Shown: one piece after another, positions 8,321 through 18,325 of the stretch
How positions within the stretch are numbered: the first letter of the stretch is position 1
Layout of the letters: each line of letters starts with the position of its first letter
Source: Candidatus Phytoplasma solani
GTDB taxonomy: Bacteria; Bacillota_I; Bacilli_A; Acholeplasmatales; Acholeplasmataceae
Length of the DNA: 64,000 nt
Direction: 5' to 3'
NCBI RefSeq assembly: GCF_041729705.1
Contig: NZ_CP103788.1
Span: 124,001 to 188,000 of the forward strand
The notes under the pieces: model-generated
Seen by the model: the letters and a program-made list of their open reading frames with translations, nothing else
Database searches by the model: none
What the model was told of the DNA's origin: nothing
Translations under genes and position numbers: made by a program

Positions 8321-10867
8321 ATGTTTATGTTTCTTAAAAACAAACATAATATAAAATGGATCATCATTATTTCGATTATTGTTTTCTTTTTTCTAGGTTT
8401 TTGTTATGATTTTTGGCACATACAAAAAATTATAACATCAATTGAAGATTTAACTAATCCCGCAGAAAATCGAGCCTTGCCAGAAGATAATAATGGTACT
8501 CTCAAAAATAGACTTATTTTTTTTATCTTTCGTTTTTTCGGCAAAATCACTTTAGTAGCTTTTATTATTAGTTTTTTGCTACATCTTAAAAAAAATAATC
8601 AAATTAAGCGTTTTAAAGAAAAATTAGCTTTATGGTCCAAATTATCTTTTCACGTTAGTCAAGTTGGTGAAGAAGTTTTAAACGAACTGCCGATTGGAAT
8701 TGTTTTAATTGATGTAAATACTAAAGAAATTCAATGGTTAAATCCTTATGCTAACTTTATTTTGAAACATCCCGAAATTAATACTCCTTTGGGAAAAATC
8801 AATGAATCAATGTTGTTGTTGACAGAAACCCAAGATGAAAAAACCATTATTGCTTTAGAACAAAAAAAATTTGAATGCTTTTACAACAAAGAATTAAATG
8901 TTTTTTATTTATTTGATGCAACCGAAAAAGAAGCAATTAAGCAATTATTTTCCGAAAAAGCTTTGGCGTTAGCTATGATTACTTTTGATAATTTAGAAGA
9001 GTCATTAATTCGTTATGATTTATCAGATCAATCTCAAATTCAAGGCGAATATTTAAGTGCTTTATCTGATTTTATCGAACCTTATGAAGGTTATTTAAAA
9101 CAGTTAGTTGATGATCGTTTTTTATTGCTTTTGAATCGTCAAAATTTAGATAAAATGTTAGAAAATAAGTTTAGTATTTTAGATACGGTCAGAAATATCT
9201 CTCACAAATACCAATTAAAAGTCACTCTTTCAATGGGAATTGCTTGTTGGAACATCTCTTATGATAAACTATCAATTTATAGTCAAAATGCAATTGAATT
9301 AGCCCAAAAAAGAGGCGGGGATCAGGTTGTAGTTAATATTGAAAACGAAAAAATTAAGTATTTTGGTGCCAAAAGTGCTTCTTTAAGTAAGCAGTCAAAA
9401 GTAAGTGTGCGAGTTAATGCTCAATCTTTAGTTGATCTAATCAAAAATCATTCTCATTGTTTTATCATGGGTCATCAATACACTGACCTTGATTCTTTAG
9501 GTTCTATGATTGCTTTTAATAAAATAGCTGCTTGTCTTAAACCAGATGCTAACCATTATATTATCATAGATGAAGAAAAATTAGATAAAAGTTTGATTCC
9601 GGTTTACAAACAATTACTTGAACAAGAAAAAAATTCTTCTATTAATATTATTACCACTCAAACAGCCGCTAAAATGATTAATCCTAGTGATGTTATTGTA
9701 GTTGTTGACACCCAAACTAAAGATATGGTTAATAGTCCGGAATTATTATCTTTAACTACTAATGTTATTATTATTGATCATCATCGTGCGACCGAAGAAA
9801 TAATTGCTTCCATTTTTTCTTATGTTGAATCTTCTGCCTCTTCTACGGTCGAATTATTAGTTGAAATCATGGGTTTTTTAGAACAAGAAGTAAAAATTAC
9901 TCCCTTTGAGGCTAGCATTATGTATGCTGGTATTTTAATTGACACTAACGCTTTTGTTTATCGCACTAGTTCGCGTACTTTTGAAGTGGCTTCTAAATTA
10001 AAAGATTGGGAAGCTGATGCTGTTGAAGTTAAAAGTTGGTTGCGTAAAAATTTTTCTAATGTGTTAGAAATTAATGAATTAGTGTCGAAGATGGAAATTT
10101 TTATGGAACGTTTTGCTATCATTAAAAGTGATAAAATTTATGATAATCGTTCTTTTTTGGCTCAAGTAGCAGAAAATGTTTTAAATATTAACGATATTGA
10201 TGCAGCTTTTATGATTGCCAAAATTGCTGATAACAAAATAGCTATTAGTGCTCGTTCTTATAATCAAATTAATGTCCAAACTATTATGGAACAAATGGAA
10301 GGTGGCGGTCATTTAAATAGCGCTGCTACCCAAATCGAAGGAACTGATATTCAAATAGTGATTGATAATTTAAAACATTTTTTAAAATTAGAATATGAAA
10401 CAGGTGAGGAGAATATGGAAATTATTTTATTAACTGATATCCCAAATAAAGGTAAAAAACACGATATTATTAAAGTTAATAATGGTTATGGTAATTTTTT
10501 AATTCAAAGCCACAAAGCCCTTTTAGCGGATAAAAAAAACTTATCCCAAATTAAACAAAATCAAATTTTAGAACAAGAAAAACAACATAATTATGAACTT
10601 TTAATGCATAAGTTAAAAACTGAAATCGATAATAAAAATATTTCTTTAGATATTCAATTAGGGCCTAAAGGAAAAATTTATGGTAAAATCACTTTAAAAC
10701 AAATTGCAGATGAATTTAAAAAAGTTCATCATATTACCATTGATCGCAAAAAAATCACTTTAGAAAACGAGATTACTTCTATCGGCATTTATCCTGTGGA
10801 TGTGGTTTTGACAGAAAAAATCAAAGCTACTTTTTTTCTTAATGTGGTTGAAAGAAAAACTAAATGA
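8321..10867 (+). CDS. gdpP-rplI: In-frame fusion: GdpP-type c-di-AMP phosphodiesterase plus ribosomal protein L9
   Basis: 848 aa. Residues 1-698 are GdpP: two N-terminal membrane helices, a PAS-like segment, a degenerate GGDEF domain (RGGDQ in place of GGDEF), then the DHH/DHHA1 phosphodiesterase with GHQYTDLDSLGS near 383, DHHR near 485 and GGGH near 660. These metal and substrate motifs look intact, so hydrolysis of c-di-AMP to pApA is expected at the membrane. Residues 699-848 are a complete L9 beginning MEIILLTDIPNKGKK. In Firmicutes yybT/gdpP and rplI are adjacent separate genes; here no stop codon lies between them. A strong internal ribosome-binding site precedes the L9 Met, so L9 is probably also made alone. 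The C-terminal stop overlaps dnaB by ATGA. Confidence 0.93.
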   Translation: MFMFLKNKHNIKWIIIISIIVFFFLGFCYDFWHIQKIITSIEDLTNPAENRALPEDNNGTLKNRLIFFIFRFFGKITLVAFIISFLLHLKKNNQIKRFKEKLALWSKLSFHVSQVGEEVLNELPIGIVLIDVNTKEIQWLNPYANFILKHPEINTPLGKINESMLLLTETQDEKTIIALEQKKFECFYNKELNVFYLFDATEKEAIKQLFSEKALALAMITFDNLEESLIRYDLSDQSQIQGEYLSALSDFIEPYEGYLKQLVDDRFLLLLNRQNLDKMLENKFSILDTVRNISHKYQLKVTLSMGIACWNISYDKLSIYSQNAIELAQKRGGDQVVVNIENEKIKYFGAKSASLSKQSKVSVRVNAQSLVDLIKNHSHCFIMGHQYTDLDSLGSMIAFNKIAACLKPDANHYIIIDEEKLDKSLIPVYKQLLEQEKNSSINIITTQTAAKMINPSDVIVVVDTQTKDMVNSPELLSLTTNVIIIDHHRATEEIIASIFSYVESSASSTVELLVEIMGFLEQEVKITPFEASIMYAGILIDTNAFVYRTSSRTFEVASKLKDWEADAVEVKSWLRKNFSNVLEINELVSKMEIFMERFAIIKSDKIYDNRSFLAQVAENVLNINDIDAAFMIAKIADNKIAISARSYNQINVQTIMEQMEGGGHLNSAATQIEGTDIQIVIDNLKHFLKLEYETGEENMEIILLTDIPNKGKKHDIIKVNNGYGNFLIQSHKALLADKKNLSQIKQNQILEQEKQHNYELLMHKLKTEIDNKNISLDIQLGPKGKIYGKITLKQIADEFKKVHHITIDRKKITLENEITSIGIYPVDVVLTEKIKATFFLNVVERKTK
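10402..10417 (+). promoter_or_regulatory. Internal ribosome-binding site and start for L9
   Basis: AGGTGA at 10402-10407 lies 7 nt before the ATG at 10415, which is in frame with gdpP at codon 699 and is the natural first Met of L9. It is closer to the ideal anti-16S match than the site of gdpP itself. It lies inside the coding sequence of the fusion, so both a fused and a free product are possible. Confidence 0.75.
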
Positions 10868-12207
10868 GTCAATATCGTAAAAATAAACCTTTTAGTCCCG
10901 AAGCCGAACGTGCTTTAATCGGGGTTTTATTGTTAAACCCAGAAAAAATTGCTTTTACTCTTGATATGATTAATGAATTTGCTTTTTATGATATCAAACA
11001 TCAATATATTTTTAAAGCGATGCAAAAATTGCATGAAAGTGAACACAAAATTGACTATTCTTCTGTTGGTTCTGTTTTAGAAAACGAACAATTATTAGGT
11101 AAAGTTGGCAATATCGATTATTTAATTGAATTAGTCGAAATGACGCCTTCTAGTCAATATTTAGAAACATATATTGATTTAATTAAAGAAAACGCCCTCA
11201 AAAGAGAAATCATTGAAGCTTCAGCTTATTTGATTGAAAAAGGTTATGAAGATATCGATGTCCAAAGCTATTTAGATGAAGCCGAAGAAAAAATCTTTAA
11301 TTTAACTCAAAGAAAAAAAACTAATGAATTATTAGAATTAAAAAATTTATTAAAAGAAATCAAAACCAAAAACATCCAAGCTCAACGGAAAAAATATTTA
11401 GTAGGCCTTTCAACTGGCTTTGCCAACCTTAACAATATCACTTTAGGTTTTAAACCCGAAGAATTTATCATTATAGCAGCTCGTCCTTCAATGGGGAAAA
11501 GTACTTTTATGCTTAATTTAGCTTTAAATGTCGCCAATGCTAATTATAATCCAAACAATCCTCATATTGCTATTTTTAGTTTGGAGATGTCCAACGAACA
11601 ATTAGCGATGCGAATGTTAAGTTCTGTTGCTAAGATTGAACATAAAAAAATTCAATTAAGTGGCGTAGATAAAGAAGAAAAAATGCTTTTAGAGATGGCT
11701 ATTGATAAAATGAATTCATTAAATATTTATTTTGATGATTCAGCTGCAGTTAATATTTTAGATATCAAAGCTAAATGTCGCAAATTAAAAAGCCAAAACA
11801 AACTAGATATTGTCATGATTGATTATTTACAGTTAATTAGAAAAACTAAAAAAAATAACCGTCAAGAAGAAGTGGCAGAAATTTCTCAAAGTTTAAAACA
11901 AATGGCGCGTGAATTAAAAATACCTGTGATTGCTTTGTCACAATTATCAAGGGATGTCGAAAAAAGAGAAGATAAAAGACCTATTTTAGCAGATTTAAGA
12001 GATTCTGGTTCAATCGAGCAAGATGCCGATATTGTGATGTTTTTATATCGAGAAGATTATTATCAAAAAGACAAAAAAACAAGCCCAGGTAAAACTCAAG
12101 TGATTATCGCCAAAAATCGTCAAGGTGCAATTGGCATTCGTGAGTTTCATCTAAACTTCGATTTTATGTATTTTTCAGAAATCGAACCTTATGTTAGCGA
12201 AAATTAA
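10864..12207 (+). CDS. dnaB: Replicative DNA helicase DnaB
   Basis: 447 aa, normal length. The N-terminal domain begins FSPEAERALIGVLLLNPEK. The RecA-like ATPase has the Walker A block AARPSMGKST and the Walker B region DIVMIDYLQLI, and later has LADLRDSGSIEQDADIVMFL. It forms the hexamer that unwinds DNA at the fork. The start overlaps the gdpP-rplI stop by ATGA, so translation is coupled, preserving the gdpP-rplI-dnaB order of Gram-positive bacteria. Confidence 0.97.
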   Translation: MSQYRKNKPFSPEAERALIGVLLLNPEKIAFTLDMINEFAFYDIKHQYIFKAMQKLHESEHKIDYSSVGSVLENEQLLGKVGNIDYLIELVEMTPSSQYLETYIDLIKENALKREIIEASAYLIEKGYEDIDVQSYLDEAEEKIFNLTQRKKTNELLELKNLLKEIKTKNIQAQRKKYLVGLSTGFANLNNITLGFKPEEFIIIAARPSMGKSTFMLNLALNVANANYNPNNPHIAIFSLEMSNEQLAMRMLSSVAKIEHKKIQLSGVDKEEKMLLEMAIDKMNSLNIYFDDSAAVNILDIKAKCRKLKSQNKLDIVMIDYLQLIRKTKKNNRQEEVAEISQSLKQMARELKIPVIALSQLSRDVEKREDKRPILADLRDSGSIEQDADIVMFLYREDYYQKDKKTSPGKTQVIIAKNRQGAIGIREFHLNFDFMYFSEIEPYVSEN

Positions 12208-12258
12208 TTATTATTTAAATATATTAAAATTTGGTTCAAAAAGAGGTAAAGATACAAT

Positions 12259-13323
12259 ATGCTAACAAGATTAAAGACCATTTATCAAAAATATGAAACC
12301 TGGCAATCTCTTTTGTTACAAAATCAAAGTGTTGCTAATAAAATTGAAATTTTAAAAAATTTAAGCAAATTAGAACCAATTGTAGATCTTTATCGGAAAT
12401 ATTTAGTTGTAGAAAAACAATTAACACAAATAGAAGTTGTTTTAAACCAAAATCAAACAGATGATAAAGAAATGTTAGAGTTAGTTCAACAAGAAAAAGA
12501 TCTCCTTGTTTGCCAAAAAAAAGATATTTGGGATCAATTGCGTATTTTATTGCTTCCACAAGATTCGCGAGATAAAAAAAACGTGATTTTGGAAATCAAA
12601 GGCGCTGTGGGAGGCAACGAAGCTAATCTTTTTGCTGCTGATTTGCTAAGAACTTATGTTAAATACGCCGAAAGTAAAAAATGGAAAGTAGAAATCCTTA
12701 ATTTACATCCCAGCGTTAAAGGGGGGATATCTTCGGTCGAATTATTAATTTCTGGTCAAAATATTTATTCTTTTTTAAAATACGAATCAGGAGTTCATCG
12801 AGTCCAACGAGTGCCTGTTACTGAAGTGCAAGGACGCATTCATACTTCAACTGCGATTGTTTTAGTTATTCCTGAAGCCGAAGAACTAGAAATTAAAATT
12901 GATTGGAACGATATCAGAGTTGATACTTTTAATTCGAGCGGACCAGGCGGACAATCCGTTAATACCACCAAATCAGCCGTTAGGCTTTCTCATTTACCTT
13001 CAGGTGTTAGTGTTGCCTGCCAAGAAGGAAAGAGTCAACACGAAAACAAAGAAAAAGCTTTCACCTTGCTTAAATCCCGTATTTATAATCAAATACTATC
13101 TGCCCAACAAGCAGAACAAACCAAACATCGTAAATCTTTGATCGGCACAGGCGACCGGAGTGAAAAAATTAGAACTTATAATTATCCTCAAAACCGAATA
13201 ACAGATCATCGTATTGGCTTGACCTTGCAAAAATTAGATATCATCATGGAAGGTAAATTAGATTTATTGATTGAACCTTTAAATGATGCCGCTCAAAAAG
13301 AAAAATTAACTCAATATGAATAA
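12259..13323 (+). CDS. prfA: Peptide chain release factor 1
   Basis: 354 aa. The catalytic loop SSGPGGQSVNTTKSA carries the GGQ that triggers peptide release. The codon-reading tripeptide is PVT in RVPVTEVQGRIHTS, the RF1-type PxT, which reads UAA and UAG. This fits a genome that keeps UGA as a stop and so also needs RF2, not seen in this window. Only 8 nt of overlap separates it from tsaC; prmC, often next to prfA, is missing here. Confidence 0.97.
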   Translation: MLTRLKTIYQKYETWQSLLLQNQSVANKIEILKNLSKLEPIVDLYRKYLVVEKQLTQIEVVLNQNQTDDKEMLELVQQEKDLLVCQKKDIWDQLRILLLPQDSRDKKNVILEIKGAVGGNEANLFAADLLRTYVKYAESKKWKVEILNLHPSVKGGISSVELLISGQNIYSFLKYESGVHRVQRVPVTEVQGRIHTSTAIVLVIPEAEELEIKIDWNDIRVDTFNSSGPGGQSVNTTKSAVRLSHLPSGVSVACQEGKSQHENKEKAFTLLKSRIYNQILSAQQAEQTKHRKSLIGTGDRSEKIRTYNYPQNRITDHRIGLTLQKLDIIMEGKLDLLIEPLNDAAQKEKLTQYE

Positions 13324-13894
13324 AGAATGGGCATTAAAAACTAACTCAAACAACATCATTATTTTTCCCACAGATACAGTTTATGGCATGGGGGTGCCAA
13401 TATATGATGAAGTTGGTTTGCAATTGATTTATCAAATCAAAAAAAGACCTCACAATAAAGCGATTGTAGTTTTGTGTGCAAATTTAGAGCAAGCTAAATT
13501 GTTGGTAGAATTTAACAAAACTATCTATAAATTAGCTTCATTTTTTTGGCCTGGTCCTTTGACTTTGATTTTGAAAACTACAACTAGTTATTTTCAAAAA
13601 ACAGGTAAGATAAGTTTAGGCATAAGAATCCCTAAACATCCTTTAGCTTTGAAACTTTTAAATAAATATGGCCCTTTACAAACTACTTCTGTAAATATTA
13701 ACGGAAAGCCTCCTTTAAACGATTACAATACAATTTATCAAATATATCATCAAAAAGTGAAATTGATTTATCCTAATGACTGTTTAATTTCTACAGTATC
13801 TTCTACCATTGTAGATGCTACCAATTCTAAATTAGTTATTTTAAGGCAAGGAACAATCACTCAAGCTGAAGTTCAAAAAATTATCCAATCTTGA
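13316..13894 (+). CDS. tsaC: Threonylcarbamoyl-AMP synthase (Sua5/YrdC/TsaC)
   Basis: 192 aa, the length of single-domain TsaC. FPTDTVYGMG near the N-terminus, IKKRPHNKAI and the later TTSVNINGKPP are the nucleotide and bicarbonate site motifs of the YrdC fold. It makes threonylcarbamoyl-AMP, the first step of the t6A37 modification of ANN-decoding tRNAs. The start lies inside the end of prfA. Its stop directly abuts the stop of the convergent holA gene, leaving no room for a terminator. Confidence 0.93.
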   Translation: MNKEWALKTNSNNIIIFPTDTVYGMGVPIYDEVGLQLIYQIKKRPHNKAIVVLCANLEQAKLLVEFNKTIYKLASFFWPGPLTLILKTTTSYFQKTGKISLGIRIPKHPLALKLLNKYGPLQTTSVNINGKPPLNDYNTIYQIYHQKVKLIYPNDCLISTVSSTIVDATNSKLVILRQGTITQAEVQKIIQS

Positions 13895-14881
13895 TTATAA
13901 TAGATTTTGATCTTGTAAAATGTTATTTTTTCCTAAAAAAAACAATTCTAAACCGATATTTAAGTTGATAACTCCTGTTTTGGCTTGATATTCTAATTCG
14001 ATTAAAGCTAAAAAACAATTTTTTAAATCTTGATGCGCTTGTAAAGTTTTAGCTTCTTTGTTTAAAATAAACGCTTTGGCAGGGGAACATTTTAAAATTT
14101 GGGCTAATTTTGTTTGGTTGTTGGTTGCATTTGTAATATCTTTAACCAATAATAAATCTTTGATTTGGTTAATTAATTGATACATGATTTGAAAATCACT
14201 GACTTTTTGTGCTTTTAATTTTTGGTATAATTCATAAGTTTCAATTCGATCGTTATTTAAAAAAAAATGAATCAAAGTAAAAATATTATCTTCTTTGTTA
14301 AAAACACTTAATTTTTTGACCAATTGATAAGTTATTGTTTTGTCTTCTAATTGACATAATTTTAATTTTTGTATTTCTTGTTCTAAAAAATAAAGATTAT
14401 AGCCTGTTTGTTTGATTAAATATAAAATAGCTTTTTTTTCAATTTGAAAGCCATCTTTTTCAAATTTTTTTAGAACATAATCAAAAAAATCTTTTTTTTC
14501 TAAAAAAGCTATGGTTTGGCAATGACAATATTTTTGAAATAATTTGTTAGTTTGAGCGTTGTAAAAGTTTTTTTCTGCAAAAAAATATAAAGAAATTTCT
14601 GGATGAGGCTTTTGAAAATAAGATTTTAAAAACGCTATTTCTTCACTTTTGGCTTGCAACAATATCTCACTATAATCTACAACGATGATTTTATGCATTG
14701 TTGAACTAATCAAAGAAGAGGTTTGCAATTCTTTGGCTAAATTTGAGTAAAGATCTTTTTTCATTTGATAATAAATAACATCGTAAGATTTTTTTTGACT
14801 ATCATTAATTAATTTTTTTATTTTTTTTTCTAAAAAAAACCTTTGTTTTCCTAAAATCAAATATATTTTCTGATCTAACAT
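13895..14881 (-). CDS. holA: DNA polymerase III subunit delta
   Basis: 328 aa. It starts MLDQKIYLILGKQRFFLE, the usual opening of delta, and shows the pattern of a clamp-loader subunit without a P-loop. C-terminal helices around QIMYQLINQIKDLLLVKD match the collar domain. Delta opens the beta clamp during loading. It is divergent to engB and convergent with tsaC. Delta is poorly conserved, but length, start and domain pattern agree. Confidence 0.88.
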   Translation of the reverse strand: MLDQKIYLILGKQRFFLEKKIKKLINDSQKKSYDVIYYQMKKDLYSNLAKELQTSSLISSTMHKIIVVDYSEILLQAKSEEIAFLKSYFQKPHPEISLYFFAEKNFYNAQTNKLFQKYCHCQTIAFLEKKDFFDYVLKKFEKDGFQIEKKAILYLIKQTGYNLYFLEQEIQKLKLCQLEDKTITYQLVKKLSVFNKEDNIFTLIHFFLNNDRIETYELYQKLKAQKVSDFQIMYQLINQIKDLLLVKDITNATNNQTKLAQILKCSPAKAFILNKEAKTLQAHQDLKNCFLALIELEYQAKTGVINLNIGLELFFLGKNNILQDQNLL

Positions 14882-15008
14882 TTAATAAACCTCTTTTCTC
14901 AAGTTATTATCTATTAATTATTTTATCAAATAAGATAACAAAAACATAAAGTATTAAAATAAGTTGATAAATAAAAAACCATTTTATCAACCAAAAGGAA
15001 GCAACAAT

Positions 15009-15602
15009 ATGATTAAAAAAGCCACTTTTATTCGCAGTATTACTGACATCAAAGATGCTCCTTTAGAAAGCTATCCTGAAATCATTTTGATGGGCAGAAG
15101 CAATGTTGGCAAAAGCACTTTTATTAACGCTTTAACACAAAGAAAAAAATTGGCTAAAACCTCTCAAACACCAGGCAAAACTCTTACTTTGAATTATTAT
15201 AATATTAACAATGAATTTTATTTAATTGATACACCAGGTTATGGTTATACCAAAGCTAGTAAAACCATTCAACAGCGATTATTACCCATGATTGTAGCTT
15301 TTTTGGAAAATAGTAACAATTTAAAAGCTATTTTTCAATTGATTGATTTTAAAGTGGGCGCTACCAAAGAAGACGATAGTATTCATCAATCCCTTTTAGA
15401 AGCTAAGTTTGAAGTTATTTTAATTTTTGTTAAAAAAAATAAAGTCAAAAAAACTTTACAACAGGCACAATTAAAGAAATTAATGCACCATTTTTCTCAT
15501 ATCAAGCATTTTTTTTTAGTATCTTCAATCAAACAAGAAGGGATGCAAGATTTAAAAAATTTTCTTGCTTTTTTAATGAAAAAAGACACTGATTCTAATT
15601 GA
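15009..15602 (+). CDS. engB: Ribosome biogenesis GTPase EngB/YsxC
   Basis: 197 aa from the ATG at 15009, preceded by AAGGA; an upstream in-frame TTG at 14964 would add 15 residues but lacks family similarity. G1 is GRSNVGKST, G2 surrounds SQTPGKT, and G3 is DTPGYGY. G4 is atypical: KVGAT and later KKNKVKK replace the usual TKxD. The protein assists late 50S subunit assembly. It stands 98 nt before valS, with a palindrome between. Confidence 0.92.
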   Translation: MIKKATFIRSITDIKDAPLESYPEIILMGRSNVGKSTFINALTQRKKLAKTSQTPGKTLTLNYYNINNEFYLIDTPGYGYTKASKTIQQRLLPMIVAFLENSNNLKAIFQLIDFKVGATKEDDSIHQSLLEAKFEVILIFVKKNKVKKTLQQAQLKKLMHHFSHIKHFFLVSSIKQEGMQDLKNFLAFLMKKDTDSN

Positions 15603-15606
15603 TCGT

Positions 15607-15646
15607 TTTTAGTAAATATGGTTATCATTGTAATTATTTACTAAAA
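15607..15646 (+). other. Hairpin between engB and valS
   Basis: TTTTAGTAAAT (15607-15617) and ATTTACTAAAA (15636-15646) are a perfect 11-bp inverted repeat around an 18-nt loop. No T-run follows, so it is not a standard terminator. It could be a regulatory site or a weak attenuator ahead of valS. No T-box features were seen. Confidence 0.4.
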
Positions 15647-15700
15647 TAAAACAAAATAAAATATTTTTAAATAAAACAACTAAAACAAGGGATAATTTTT

Positions 15701-18304
15701 ATGCAAAAGAAATATGATTTTAAAGAAGTTGAAAAACAAAAGTATCAAACGTGGTTAAAAAAAAAATATTTTTCATCTGTGAACAACAACAATCCTAAAA
15801 CCTTTACTGTTGTTATTCCGCCACCCAATGTTACAGGAAAACTGCATTTAGGACACGCTTGGAATAACACCATTCAAGATATTATTATACGTTTTAAAAA
15901 AATGCAAGGTTTTGATGTTCTTTTTTTGCCGGGCATGGATCATGCAGGTATTGCTACCCAAAATAAAGTCAAAGAACACTTAAAACAAGAAGGGCTTTTA
16001 AATAATAATTTAGATAAAGACACTTTTTTAAAATATGCTTGGCAATGGAAAGAAAAATATGCTAAAAATATTAGAGATCAGTGGCAAGCTTTAGGATTAC
16101 ATTTAGATTATAATTTTGAAAAATTTACCCTTGATTCTGATTTAAGCAAAACAGTTCAAGATGTTTTTATTAAGTTATATCATCAAGGACTTATTTATCG
16201 TGATTATAAAATTATTAATTGGGATCCAGAAACTAAGACAGCTTTGTCTAATGTAGAGGTCAATTATCAAGAAACAGAAGGCAAATTATATTATTTAAAA
16301 TATTTTTTAGTTCCTTCTTTGGATTCATTTTTACAAGATCAAAAAAATAATTTTTTAGAAGTTGCCACTACCAGACCTGAAACGATGTTTGCTGACCAAG
16401 CTTTAATGGTGCATCCAGATGATAAACGTTATCAAACTTTTATCGGAAAAAAAGTGTTTATTCCTGAAACTAACATTCAAATTCCTATTATCAGTGATGC
16501 TTACGTAGACCCTCAATTTGGCACTGGTGTTGTCAAAGTTACTCCGGGACATGATGCAAATGACTTTGAAGTGGGACAAAGACATCAATTATTATCTTTA
16601 CTTTGTATGAAAGAAGATGGCACTATGAACGAATTAGCCCAACAATACCAAGGGTTAAATCGTTTTGTTTGCCGTCAAAATCTAATCCATGATTTAAAAC
16701 AAAAACAAATTATTACCAAAATCAAAAATCACTTACATCAAATAGGTTATTCTAGCATATCAGGAGCAATTATTGAGCCAAAACTTTCTTTACAATGGTT
16801 TTTAAAAACTAAAGATATTGCTCAGGAAGCTTTAAAAAGTAATAAAATAAATTTTTATCCTCAACGTTTTTTAAATATTTTTAATAATTGGTTAAAAAAC
16901 ATTGAAGATTGGTGTATTTCGCGTCAGTTATGGTGGGGTCATTCCATTCCTGTTTGGTATAAAGGAAAAGAAATCAAAGTCCAAATTAATAGTCCTGGAG
17001 CAGGTTGGAGCCCTGATAGTGATGTATTAGACACTTGGTTTTCTTCAGCTTTATGGCCTTTTAGTACTTTAGGTTGGCCAAACGAAACTCCTTTTTTTCA
17101 CAAACGTTTTCCGGTTGATGTGTTAGTGACAGGGTATGATATTTTAACGTTTTGGGTTTCAAAAATGGTTTTTCAAAGTGTTTTATTAACTCAAAAAGAT
17201 CCTTTTAAAGACGTCTTATTGCATGGCCTAGTTAGAGATAGTCAAGGACAAAAAATGTCTAAATCAAAAGGTAACGGTGTTGATCCTTTGGATGTGATTG
17301 ATCAATTCGGCTGCGATTCTTTGCGTTGGTTTTTAACTACTAGTGCCGCTCCTGGATTTGATTTATTTTATGATGAAAGTAAAGTCAAAGCGGCTTGGAA
17401 TTTTATTAATAAATTATGGAATATTAGCCGTTTTATTAAACTAAACACTAATACATTAGAAACTAATTTTAATGTTGATAAGTTATCCTTGCATCAAGCA
17501 GCTCTTTTAACTCAATTATCTGCGGTTATGACAAAAATTAATAATTTATATCCCAAATACGAATTAAAAGAAATTGGGCAAATTTTATATCATTTTGTTT
17601 GGGAAGATTTTGCCAATTGGCATTTAGAAATTGCGAAATATGATTTAAATAAGGACTCTAAACAACAAAATACACAAAAATTTTTAATTTATGTGATAAA
17701 ATATATTTTACAACTACTTCACCCTTTTATTCCTTTTGTCACTGATACTTTATATCAAATCTTTGATAACAAAAAAAATATAACTCAAACTTTATTATCA
17801 GAAATTAATTATTTAAATATACAAGATTTGCAAGAATTTGAAGAATTAAAAAGCTTAATTGTCAAAATGCGTCATTTTAGAAATGAATACAAATTAGATA
17901 ATCAAACTTTATTAGACGTTGAGCTAGAAGTAGCTTCTGACAAAAAGAAAAAATGGCTTGATTTAGACATTGTGTTAAAAAAAATGTTGAAAGCTAATTG
18001 TTTTAATATAACTGATAAAGTAACAAATACTTGTAAAACAATTTTATTTATAGGCAAAAAAATAAATCTTTATATTGATCAAAAAGTCTTGCAAAATTTA
18101 AATAAAAATCAAAAAAATAAATTAGATTCTAATTTTTTAAAACAAAAAAACATTCTTTTAGCAGAAATTAAAAGAAGTGAAACTATTTTAAACAATCCAT
18201 TATTTTTAACTAAAGCTTCACTGCAAAAAATTGCTATTGAAAAAAATAAATATCAATCTTATCTTCAACAATATCAAAAATTATTAGAAAAGACAAAATC
18301 TTAA
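15701..18304 (+). CDS. valS: Valyl-tRNA synthetase
   Basis: 867 aa, a full-length class I synthetase. The HIGH-type motif is in PPPNVTGKLHLGHAWNN, the editing domain lies around residues 200-340, and the KMSKS motif reads KMSKSKGNGVDPLDVID. A C-terminal coiled coil (from about residue 800) is typical of ValRS. It charges tRNA-Val and hydrolyses mischarged Thr-tRNA. The zinc-finger cysteines of some ValRS are not evident. Confidence 0.97.
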   Translation: MQKKYDFKEVEKQKYQTWLKKKYFSSVNNNNPKTFTVVIPPPNVTGKLHLGHAWNNTIQDIIIRFKKMQGFDVLFLPGMDHAGIATQNKVKEHLKQEGLLNNNLDKDTFLKYAWQWKEKYAKNIRDQWQALGLHLDYNFEKFTLDSDLSKTVQDVFIKLYHQGLIYRDYKIINWDPETKTALSNVEVNYQETEGKLYYLKYFLVPSLDSFLQDQKNNFLEVATTRPETMFADQALMVHPDDKRYQTFIGKKVFIPETNIQIPIISDAYVDPQFGTGVVKVTPGHDANDFEVGQRHQLLSLLCMKEDGTMNELAQQYQGLNRFVCRQNLIHDLKQKQIITKIKNHLHQIGYSSISGAIIEPKLSLQWFLKTKDIAQEALKSNKINFYPQRFLNIFNNWLKNIEDWCISRQLWWGHSIPVWYKGKEIKVQINSPGAGWSPDSDVLDTWFSSALWPFSTLGWPNETPFFHKRFPVDVLVTGYDILTFWVSKMVFQSVLLTQKDPFKDVLLHGLVRDSQGQKMSKSKGNGVDPLDVIDQFGCDSLRWFLTTSAAPGFDLFYDESKVKAAWNFINKLWNISRFIKLNTNTLETNFNVDKLSLHQAALLTQLSAVMTKINNLYPKYELKEIGQILYHFVWEDFANWHLEIAKYDLNKDSKQQNTQKFLIYVIKYILQLLHPFIPFVTDTLYQIFDNKKNITQTLLSEINYLNIQDLQEFEELKSLIVKMRHFRNEYKLDNQTLLDVELEVASDKKKKWLDLDIVLKKMLKANCFNITDKVTNTCKTILFIGKKINLYIDQKVLQNLNKNQKNKLDSNFLKQKNILLAEIKRSETILNNPLFLTKASLQKIAIEKNKYQSYLQQYQKLLEKTKS

Positions 18305-18325
18305 TAAATTAAGAAAAAGAAAAAA

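Noticed and set aside
15607-15646. T-box riboswitch before valS
   Set aside because: Only a simple palindrome is present; no T-box sequence, specifier loop or antiterminator was seen.
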